From: Chitinophagaceae bacterium
GTDB lineage: Bacteria; Bacteroidota; Bacteroidia; Chitinophagales; Chitinophagaceae
DNA length: 7,390 nucleotides
Reading direction: 5' to 3'
Assembly (NCBI GenBank): GCA_947378615.1
Contig: CANCKV010000146.1
Location: 1-7,390, forward strand
Part shown: positions 1 through 4,931 of the stretch, one piece after another
Numbering within the stretch: the stretch's first letter is position 1
How the letters are laid out: each line of letters opens with the position of its first letter
Translations under genes and position numbers: made by a program
Notes under the pieces: generated by a model
Databases searched by the model: none
Told to the model about the DNA's origin: nothing
Seen by the model: only the letters and a program-made list of their open reading frames with translations

Positions 1-61
1 ACATATCATTTTAAAATGCTCAAAAGAAACACTTTTTATAGTTTCAAACGCAAATTATGTC

Positions 62-141
62 GTACCTACGGCACTTCAAGCCTTCATTTTAATATTTTAC
101 TACCAATATTTAGTACCTAACGGTACTTTCAACCCTTGATT
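62..141. repeat. Two imperfect copies of a short palindromic intergenic repeat
   Basis: Copy one starts at 62 (GTACCTACGGCACTTCAAG) and copy two at 113 (GTACCTAACGGTACTTTCAA). Both continue into similar text (CCTTCATT and CCCTTGATT). Copy two contains a small perfect hairpin, GTACC-TAAC-GGTAC, at 113-126. On the minus strand both read as GTGCCGTAGGTAC-like or GTACCGTTAGGTAC-like units. The stretch between them, with CTACCAATATT, could be part of the same unit. This looks like a REP-type dispersed repeat. From memory similar units occur between genes in Bacteroidota, but I cannot verify that here. No open frame of note crosses the region. Confidence 0.5.
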
Positions 142-143
142 CG

Positions 144-180
144 CATTATAACGTATAACCTATAACCTACAACTTATTAC
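144..180. repeat. Short run of ATAACGTATAACC-type repeats
   Basis: The segment is a chain of near-copies of a 7 to 9 base word (ATAACGTATAACC, TATAACC, TACAACTTATTAC). The same words make up the larger array at 3235-3396 between aroE and comA, so this is a second, shorter site of the same repeat family within one window. It ends about 105 bases before the start of the downstream membrane-protein gene. The rest of the leader (181-286) shows no convincing promoter or hairpin. Confidence 0.55.
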
Positions 181-286
181 TTTCTGAGAGTTTGGCGTTG
201 AATTTGTTGTAGTAGTTCATTCAAAGTATAGGTCTTTGGGGCATCTTAGTTCAAAAGATTGTATTTAATATATACCTTGCCTGCTT

Positions 287-1579
287 ATGAGTTTTGACGC
301 TTTGCCATTTTTGGTTTATCTACTTATCTTCTGCTTTCTCATCTCACGTATTCCCTTCTTTAAGAATTCGGGTATTGTATCATGGGTGTTGCTTCTGTTA
401 TTCTGCACTAAAGTAGGAGTAGGAATAGTTTATGGATTCTATTTCGACACTCCCCTTTTAATTAATACAGCAGACACATGGTGTTTCTTCAAAAAAAGTC
501 TTCCCGAAACGCAACTTTTATTACACCACCCTTTTTTATTCATCAAGACACTTTTCAGTAACAAATTTTCCGAAGCGGGGGGGGCACTTATTAGCAATAA
601 CACTTATTGGGAAGATTTAAAAGATAATATCATCATCAAAATATTGGCGATATTCAATGTTTTTAGTAGGAATAATTACTTTACTAATATCCTGTTCTAT
701 AATTTTTTATCCTTCTTCGGATTAGTTGCCTTTTACAGATTAGTTAAGCTTTTTAGTATTTCACATCAGTACCTATTACTTGCTTCTATTTTTTTGCTAC
801 CCTCCTTTCTGTTTTGGAGTAGTGGAATTCATAAAGATGGACTGATGTTTTCGGCACTTGGACTTATTTTCTTTTCTTTTCAACGAATCATTATGCATAC
901 AGGAAAGGCAAAACATTGGATAACTATCATCATGTGCATTTTCTTTGTATTTTTTGTCAAAAATTATCTTGCATTAGCATTAATCCCTGCTCTTTTAAGT
1001 TGGTGGCTTGCTGACAGGAATCAACAACGGCATGAGTTTTATTTTATTGCTGTCTATTCTGGATGTTTATTAATTATCATGCTAATAGGAATAACAGGAG
1101 ATAAATTTAATGCACTTTATTACATAGTAAATAGACACAATGATTACTTGAAATATTATGGTAATGCGGCACTTCAAGTTCGACCTCTGTTGGCAAATAC
1201 AGAAAGTGCGATATTTTATTTACCTACAGCAATTGATATTGCCTTTTTTCGACCACACCCTTTTGAATCAAAAAACTTTGAGTACCTACTTTCTTTTATA
1301 GAAATTGTATTAACATTGACAATTACTATTATTTTTATCGGGTCGGCAAAACTCAATCGGTTAATGCCCCCTTTCTTAATCTGTTGCCTCTATTTCGCAT
1401 TTAGCATCTTGTTAATGGATGGCTATATTGTTACATTTTCAGGAGCAATTGTTCGATATAGAAGCTTGATGTTACCATTTTTAATCACACCGATGATTGC
1501 TCTAATACCTGAGAAAAGGAAGAGAAGGAAAGAAAGGGCGAGGGGAAATGGGAAACAGATTAAGGTAAAAGAGTTATAA
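287..1579 (+). CDS. Unrecognised multi-pass inner-membrane protein
   Basis: This 430-residue protein is mostly hydrophobic, with about nine or ten likely membrane segments: roughly residues 5-22, 30-53, 132-152, 160-178, 184-202, 211-240, 251-270, 334-353, 361-377 and 391-408. A long soluble stretch lies at about 54-130. Visible motifs are FWSSGIHKDG (176-185), FFRPHPFE (320-327) and GAIVRYRS (386-393). This topology with short charged motifs at membrane borders resembles the broad class of membrane glycosyltransferases and Wzy/EpsG-like polysaccharide polymerases, but I cannot assign a family, so the function stays open. The C-terminus is a strongly basic tail (409-430), presumably cytoplasmic. 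The ATG at 287 is the first in the frame and leads straight into a membrane segment; there is no Shine-Dalgarno sequence. A run of eight Gs lies at codons 97-100. tmk follows after 53 bases on the same strand, so co-transcription is possible but a functional link is doubtful. Confidence 0.8.
   Translation: MSFDALPFLVYLLIFCFLISRIPFFKNSGIVSWVLLLLFCTKVGVGIVYGFYFDTPLLINTADTWCFFKKSLPETQLLLHHPFLFIKTLFSNKFSEAGGALISNNTYWEDLKDNIIIKILAIFNVFSRNNYFTNILFYNFLSFFGLVAFYRLVKLFSISHQYLLLASIFLLPSFLFWSSGIHKDGLMFSALGLIFFSFQRIIMHTGKAKHWITIIMCIFFVFFVKNYLALALIPALLSWWLADRNQQRHEFYFIAVYSGCLLIIMLIGITGDKFNALYYIVNRHNDYLKYYGNAALQVRPLLANTESAIFYLPTAIDIAFFRPHPFESKNFEYLLSFIEIVLTLTITIIFIGSAKLNRLMPPFLICCLYFAFSILLMDGYIVTFSGAIVRYRSLMLPFLITPMIALIPEKRKRRKERARGNGKQIKVKEL
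577..584 (+). repeat. Poly-G tract (G8) inside the membrane-protein gene
   Basis: Eight consecutive Gs cover the end of Ala97, Gly98, Gly99 and the start of Ala100. This is conspicuous in an AT-rich gene. Reading on after loss of one G meets TAA about 13 codons later, and after gain of one G meets TAG about three codons later. Slippage in either direction would therefore truncate the 430-residue protein to roughly 103-112 residues. Tracts like this are classic contingency sites in other bacteria; that it varies here is inference. Confidence 0.7.
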
Positions 1580-1632
1580 AAGAATAAGTGAAAATATAAG
1601 TGAGAATAAAAATATTTAATTAAGAAAATAAC

Positions 1633-2250
1633 ATGCAAAAACAATTATTCATAGCCTTTGAAGGCATTGATGGGAGTGGAAAGAGTACACAGGTTAAATT
1701 ATTGACAGAAAAACTAATCGCAGCGGGTCATCAGATTTATAGCACTTTCGAACCTACAGATAGTCCAATTGGATCACTTATTCGCAATATATTCAAAGGA
1801 AGAATGGCGGCAGATCATCAGACAATTGCGGCTCTAAATGTCGCTGACAGATTGGATCATTTGCATAATGAAATAAATGGCTTATTAAAAAAGAAAGAAG
1901 AAGGATTCACTATTATTACAGACCGATATTATTTTTCATCTTATGCCTATCATGGTGTGCATGTAGATATTGATTGGGTAATTGCCGCGAATGCATTGAG
2001 TGCAGCAATTATGAAACCTGACATTAATATATTTATAGATGTGGCGCCTGAAGTTTCTATGAAAAGATTAAATAGTACAAGGGGAACTATCGAATTGTAT
2101 GAAACACTTGAAAACTTGCAACAGGTAAGAAATAAATTTTTAGAGGCTTTTGATAAATTAAAAGATGTTGAAAAAATCGTAACTATTGATGGAAACCAAT
2201 CTGTTCAGAAAATTTCGGAGGATGTTTGGAAGGCAATAAAACTATTATAA
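1633..2250 (+). CDS. tmk: Thymidylate kinase
   Basis: Thymidylate kinase transfers a phosphate from ATP to dTMP to give dTDP, an essential cytoplasmic step to dTTP. The protein has 205 residues, normal for the family. Near the N-terminus is the P-loop EGIDGSGKST (10-19). Next come the dTMP-binding segment EPTDSPIG (40-47), a variant of the more usual REPGGT form, and ADRLDH (71-76). The DRYYFSSYAYHG signature is at 97-108, with His where many family members have Gln. A lid region follows around 145-157 (Arg150, then ELYE). All key elements are present, so it should be active. The ATG at 1633 is preceded by A-rich sequence without a Shine-Dalgarno motif and puts the P-loop at the usual distance from the N-terminus. 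The last 30 bases of the gene recur downstream at 2365-2394. It converges with aroE. Confidence 0.97.
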   Translation: MQKQLFIAFEGIDGSGKSTQVKLLTEKLIAAGHQIYSTFEPTDSPIGSLIRNIFKGRMAADHQTIAALNVADRLDHLHNEINGLLKKKEEGFTIITDRYYFSSYAYHGVHVDIDWVIAANALSAAIMKPDINIFIDVAPEVSMKRLNSTRGTIELYETLENLQQVRNKFLEAFDKLKDVEKIVTIDGNQSVQKISEDVWKAIKLL

Positions 2251-2307
2251 ATTTTACGTTTTAAATTTTAAATTAAAGGATAAAGCTTTAATGATTTTAA
2301 GCGTATC
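2221..2307 (+). repeat. Direct repeat, copy 1: 3' end of tmk plus trailer
   Basis: This 87-base segment covers the last nine codons and stop of tmk (DVWKAIKLL) and 57 bases beyond. It recurs at 2365-2451, offset 144 bases, with four mismatches by my alignment (about 95 percent identity). In this copy the hairpin is degraded: GGATA (2278-2282) faces only TATC (2304-2307), and the CCTTTT arm and T-run of the other copy are missing. It probably no longer terminates well. Confidence 0.9.
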
Positions 2308-2364
2308 GGGTGCATAAAAGTTTTTCGCTTAATGAGTTTCGTGAAGACACGAACCTCGGCTGTC
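2308..2364. other. 57-base filler between the tmk-tail repeats, with a small hairpin
   Basis: The sequence between the two repeat copies matches neither tmk nor aroE. It is more GC-rich in its second half and contains a perfect hairpin, TTCGTG-AAGA-CACGAA (2338-2353), followed by CCTCGGCTGTCG, which continues into the second copy. It may be part of a short palindromic element or filler from the event that made the duplication. No open frame is seen. Confidence 0.55.
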
Positions 2365-2451
2365 GATGTTTGGAAGGCAATAAATCTATTATAAATTTTA
2401 CGTTTTAAATTTTAAATAAAAGGATAAAGCTTGAATGATCTTAAGCGTATC
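2365..2451 (+). repeat. Direct repeat, copy 2: detached tmk tail with intact terminator arm
   Basis: The second copy opens with a 30-base relic of tmk (2365-2394) that still reads DVWKAINLL and a TAA stop, one residue different from the live gene. It has no start codon or upstream coding sequence and is not a gene. The rest is the trailer and the left part of the terminator hairpin. Four differences from copy 1 (one in the relic, one in the A/T trailer, two in the hairpin region) suggest the duplication is not brand new. Confidence 0.9.
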
Positions 2452-2458
2452 CTTTTTT
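2418..2458. terminator. Bidirectional terminator between tmk and aroE
   Basis: A nine-base perfect stem AAAAGGATA / TATCCTTTT (2418-2426 with 2448-2456) encloses a second stem, GCTTGA / TTAAGC (2429-2434 with 2441-2446, one G-T pair), around a six-base loop. On the plus strand it ends in six Ts (2453-2458). On the minus strand the stem also ends in a T-rich run, so it can serve both convergent genes. The aroE stop codon (2457-2459) sits at its edge. Confidence 0.75.
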
Positions 2459-3200
2459 ATTGCCACAAATCCCAATTAGCTTCTGCTTGAATGACAAGCA
2501 TTTCATAGCCGTTCTCTATAGCTGCACCCTGTGCTTTTCCTAATCTAAGAAACTTTGTTTCGGCAGGATTATACACAAGATCAAAGAGATAGTGATTAGT
2601 AGTTAATAAATGATAGGGTATTGCAGGTGCCTCATCCACTTTAGGGAAAGTACCAAGAGGCGTGGTATTAATGACAACTGTATAGTCAGTAAATACTTTT
2701 TGATTTAATTCTTCGTAAGTAAGGTTAGTAGCATCATCATTTTTATTTCTTGAAACGAAACGATAATCTATCCCTAGTTTTTGTAAGACAAATTCAACTG
2801 CAGCTGCAGCCCCACCACTTCCTAATATTAATGCCTTTTTATGATGAGGCTGAAGTTTCTTAATAAATGATTGTTCAAAGCCAATTACATCAGTATTAAA
2901 CCCTGTTAAGACGCCGTCTTTTACTCGAACGCAATTGCAAGCACCCATTCGTTTTACCTCTTGAGTAGATTCATTCAAGAATGGAAGAATTGCTTTCTTG
3001 TGAGGGATAGTAATGGCAAAACCATTCAGGTCAGAATGGGATGCAAGAATCTCTTTGACACTTTCAATATGCTCAATTGAAAATGGTTTGAAATATGCAT
3101 CTTTAATACCTTCAGCTTCAAATTTATTATTAAAATATCTTTCTGAAAAAGAATGAGTCAAAGGAAATCCAATGATACCAAACAAACGCTTTTCTGACAT
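2457..3200 (-). CDS. aroE: Shikimate dehydrogenase
   Basis: AroE reduces 3-dehydroshikimate to shikimate with NADPH, step four of the shikimate pathway to aromatic amino acids, in the cytoplasm. The protein has 247 residues, at the short end of the family. The N-terminal substrate domain has FPLTHSFS (12-19, with the shikimate-binding serines 17 and 19), TIPHKK (64-69, Lys68 the expected catalytic lysine), GACNC (86-90) and FNTDVIGF (101-108, Asp104 the catalytic partner). The NADP domain has the loop GSGGAAA (127-133) and a later SRN that suits NADP. The C-terminus has NGYEMLVIQAE, the usual closing motif. The ATG at 3200 is the natural family start; the leader is A/T-rich without a Shine-Dalgarno sequence. 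No promoter of its own is evident, so it may be read from comA across the 186-base repeat spacer. Its stop lies in the terminator shared with tmk. Confidence 0.96.
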   Translation of the reverse strand: MSEKRLFGIIGFPLTHSFSERYFNNKFEAEGIKDAYFKPFSIEHIESVKEILASHSDLNGFAITIPHKKAILPFLNESTQEVKRMGACNCVRVKDGVLTGFNTDVIGFEQSFIKKLQPHHKKALILGSGGAAAAVEFVLQKLGIDYRFVSRNKNDDATNLTYEELNQKVFTDYTVVINTTPLGTFPKVDEAPAIPYHLLTTNHYLFDLVYNPAETKFLRLGKAQGAAIENGYEMLVIQAEANWDLWQ

Positions 3201-3225
3201 GATTTATTATTTGTTTATGCTAAAA

Positions 3226-3239
3226 AACTTTTAAAAGTT
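3226..3239. repeat. 14-base perfect palindrome upstream of aroE
   Basis: AACTTTTAAAAGTT is its own reverse complement and lies 25 bases before the aroE start codon, at the edge of the repeat array. It could be an operator-like site or simply part of the A/T-rich leader. Nothing else supports a regulatory role. Confidence 0.35.
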
Positions 3240-3396
3240 GTAAGTTGTACGTTGTAAGTGATACGTTGTAAGTTGTAATTTATAGGCATTACGTACAACG
3301 TATAACGTATTACTTACAACGTATTACTTAAAACGTATAACGTACAACTTACAACGTATAACGTATTACTTACAACGTATAACGTATTACTTACTT
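3235..3396. repeat. Degenerate repeat array between comA and aroE, partly inverted
   Basis: The block is built from variants of a 21-base unit beginning ACAACGTATAACG and ending TATTACTT. Exact copies of the unit start at 3295, 3351 and 3372, the last two directly in tandem. A 30-base stretch at 3295-3324 recurs perfectly at 3351-3380. The left part (3235-3280) is in opposite orientation: ATACGTTGTAAGTTGT (3261-3276) is the exact reverse complement of 3344-3359, so a large stem can form in DNA or RNA. The array runs over the comA stop codon (3387-3389), so the last two comA codons and the stop come from repeat sequence. There is no open frame, and the spacing is too irregular for CRISPR. It may act as the comA transcript end. 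Confidence 0.9.
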
Positions 3397-4148
3397 AGGT
3401 ACAAATGAAATGTATCTCCACGAAGACCAATACGCATAGCCTCTAAAGGAATTACTTCATTTGGAGCAATATTTCCTAGGTTTACATTGCAGCCTATCAA
3501 TTCAAGAAAATAGAGTTGCTGTCCCTTTTGAGGAGCCTCCCATAAAATCTTTTCTTCTGGTATTTGCGTAAGTATCTCCTGAACCAACCCTTCTCTTACT
3601 TCCCCACTACCCCTGTAAATACCCACATTACCTGCTTCTCTAGCTTCAGCAATGACATAAGTAGAACCTGCTTCCAATTCAGCACGCATCAATTCAATCC
3701 ATTTATATGGAGGAATAATATGTGCAGCATCCTTGCTTCCTACTTCACTTAATACCGTAAAATGTTGTGTAAGTTTTTCAATATAACCGCACTTCTCTGT
3801 ATGAGGAATATTAATTGAACCGTCGCTAACTTCAACATGTGTCAATCCATAATCCTTACAAATTGAGATAAAATCTTGAAACTGATTGCGTATTAGAAAT
3901 GCCTCAAAGAGAGTTCCTCCAAAATATACAGGCACATTATAACTCTGATATGCTTGAATTTTTTCCCTAAGATTTGGAGTAACAAAAGAGGTTCCAAAAC
4001 CAAGTTTAATTATATCGGCATGTTCTCCGGCAACACTCATGAAGTTATGTACTTCATTTATACTCAAGCCTTTGTCCATAACCATTGTAACTCCATTATC
4101 ACGGGGTTGAGACGTACGAACAGGTATCTGCGATAAATTAAAATTCAT
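3387..4148 (-). CDS. comA: Phosphosulfolactate synthase (ComA family)
   Basis: ComA adds sulfite to phosphoenolpyruvate to give (R)-phosphosulfolactate, the first step of coenzyme M synthesis in methanogens. In bacteria it leads to sulfolactate and possibly other sulfonates. Family motifs cover the whole barrel: TMVMDKGLS (21-29), DIIKLGFGTSF (45-55), VYFGGTLFEAF (74-84), HVEVSDGSINIPH (104-116), SEVGSKD (134-140), EAREAGNVGIYRG (168-180), WEAPQKGQQ (203-211), NVNLGNI (221-227) and GLRGDT (241-246). The chosen start gives 253 residues, the normal length. The frame is open 14 codons further upstream to 4190, but that extension (MLSLFLRLLL and on) is unlike the family and runs through a promoter-like site, so ATG at 4148 is preferred. 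The stop lies inside a repeat array. No coenzyme M genes or sulfonolipid genes are visible nearby; aroE follows on the same strand. In Bacteroidota a role in sulfonolipid precursor supply is a guess. Confidence 0.92.
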   Translation of the reverse strand: MNFNLSQIPVRTSQPRDNGVTMVMDKGLSINEVHNFMSVAGEHADIIKLGFGTSFVTPNLREKIQAYQSYNVPVYFGGTLFEAFLIRNQFQDFISICKDYGLTHVEVSDGSINIPHTEKCGYIEKLTQHFTVLSEVGSKDAAHIIPPYKWIELMRAELEAGSTYVIAEAREAGNVGIYRGSGEVREGLVQEILTQIPEEKILWEAPQKGQQLYFLELIGCNVNLGNIAPNEVIPLEAMRIGLRGDTFHLYLSK

Positions 4149-4172
4149 AAAGAGTACGTTTAATAATAGTCG

Positions 4173-4180
4173 CAAAAATA
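4173..4180 (-). promoter_or_regulatory. Putative -7 box of the comA promoter
   Basis: Read on the minus strand this is TATTTTTG, an exact match to the Bacteroidota -7 consensus TAnnTTTG, 24 bases before the preferred comA ATG. No clear TTG or TTTG is found at the usual distance upstream, so the support is one box only. Its position supports the shorter comA start. Confidence 0.45.
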
Positions 4181-4239
4181 AGGATAACACCCTTTGTTAA
4201 TTTCTGTATTGACTGATTGAGCTAATTTTAACAGGTTAG

Positions 4240-4394
4240 ATAAGAATTCAAACTCATAGTATTGAACGAATTGAGATTATCTCGAAGCAAAAAAAGAAGG
4301 ATAAATTTTCAGATGAATTAATGTTATTATTGGGTAATTATGTTCTTGCTTTAGAGAATGAGAAAGTCGTAATTAGGCACATTATCCCAACTAT
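4240..4394 (+). other. Coding-like trace of unknown origin in the comA-mreD gap
   Basis: This gap of about 250 bases holds no clear gene. In one plus-strand frame, after a TAG at 4237, it reads without stops as IRIQTHSIERIEIISKQK, continues KKDKFSDELMLLLGNY and then VLALENEKVVIRHI. That is a charged, helix-like composition resembling real protein rather than random A/T-rich DNA. An in-frame ATG is at 4321. The frame stays open to 4548, but from 4395 it only mirrors mreD. I do not recognise a family. It could be the tail of a decayed gene, or chance. Confidence 0.25.
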
Positions 4395-4931
4395 TTATCC
4401 AACATTTGTTTTGACTTTACCACCTGTTCTTAAAAAAATAGCTTCTGTAATTGTAATCAAAAGTAAACTCATTGCTGTTGTTGCCATTACTTTTCCTAGT
4501 AAATATAAAATATCGCCAAACTGTAGCCACTCTATCAAGACTAAATAAAAATGATGTATAAAAGTGAGAAAAGCAATATATAAAGCATAAGGAGTACCCC
4601 CTAAACTTTTTATACTTGGTTCGGGATAACTATGTTCATTACTCTCTTGTGTAATGATAAGGTTTAATATAAATGGTCGCAAATAGGCAATTAAAACACA
4701 AGGTGCCGAATGCAGACCAAGAGTACCCGTAAAATAATCGAGTATTAAGCCAAACATAAAAGCGATTAATAACAAAAGAACCCTATTAATAGAAAATGGA
4801 AGCCAAAGAATAAATACAAAATAAAGGTATGGTACAATAAACTGATGTAAGGGTGGCACACGATTCAGTATAAACACCTGAATTATGATGAATACAAAAA
4901 AGAGGATGATATTTTTTAACAGATTAGTCAT
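4395..4931 (-). CDS. mreD: Rod shape-determining protein MreD
   Basis: MreD is the small polytopic inner-membrane partner of MreC and MreB in the elongation machinery that directs lateral wall growth. The protein has 178 residues, normal length, with about six likely membrane segments: residues 5-22, 33-48, 50-66, 74-93, 114-134 and 145-166. The family signature GLILDYFTGTLGLHSAP with a following LRP is clear at about 61-86. The ATG overlaps the mreC stop by 8 bases (ATGACTAA), so translation is probably coupled. The C-terminal tail (LRTGGKVKTNVG) is short and basic. The usual next genes in this phylum, mrdA (PBP2) and rodA, do not follow; instead there is a 246-base gap and comA. I see no strong terminator behind it. 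Confidence 0.9.
   Translation of the reverse strand: MTNLLKNIILFFVFIIIQVFILNRVPPLHQFIVPYLYFVFILWLPFSINRVLLLLIAFMFGLILDYFTGTLGLHSAPCVLIAYLRPFILNLIITQESNEHSYPEPSIKSLGGTPYALYIAFLTFIHHFYLVLIEWLQFGDILYLLGKVMATTAMSLLLITITEAIFLRTGGKVKTNVG

Noticed and set aside
1167..1178. Twelve-base match (CGGCACTTCAAG) between the left-edge repeat at 69-80 and the membrane-protein gene
   Set aside because: The match does not extend beyond the twelve bases and the gene copy is in normal coding sequence; probably coincidence.
1423..1644. Minus-strand open frame of 73 codons
   Set aside because: It lies antisense over the end of the membrane-protein gene and the tmk leader; its Phe/Leu/Ser-rich product is what the complement of the purine-rich basic tail gives. 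No family features.
3235..3396. CRISPR array
   Set aside because: Units are contiguous or overlapping, degenerate and partly inverted, with no regular unique spacers and no cas genes.
3564..3752. Plus-strand open frame of 62 codons inside comA
   Set aside because: It is antisense to well-conserved comA motifs, with no promoter and no protein-like pattern.
3954..4136. Plus-strand open frame of 60 codons inside comA
   Set aside because: It mirrors the conserved N-terminal part of comA on the other strand; a shadow frame.
4149..4190. Longer comA start at 4190
   Set aside because: The 14 extra residues do not look like the family N-terminus, and the segment contains a TAnnTTTG promoter box; the internal Met at 4148 gives the usual length.
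4395..4548. Plus-strand continuation of the coding-like trace over mreD
   Set aside because: This part is antisense to the MreD C-terminus and its sequence is explained by mreD; only the part before 4395 is kept as a weak candidate.
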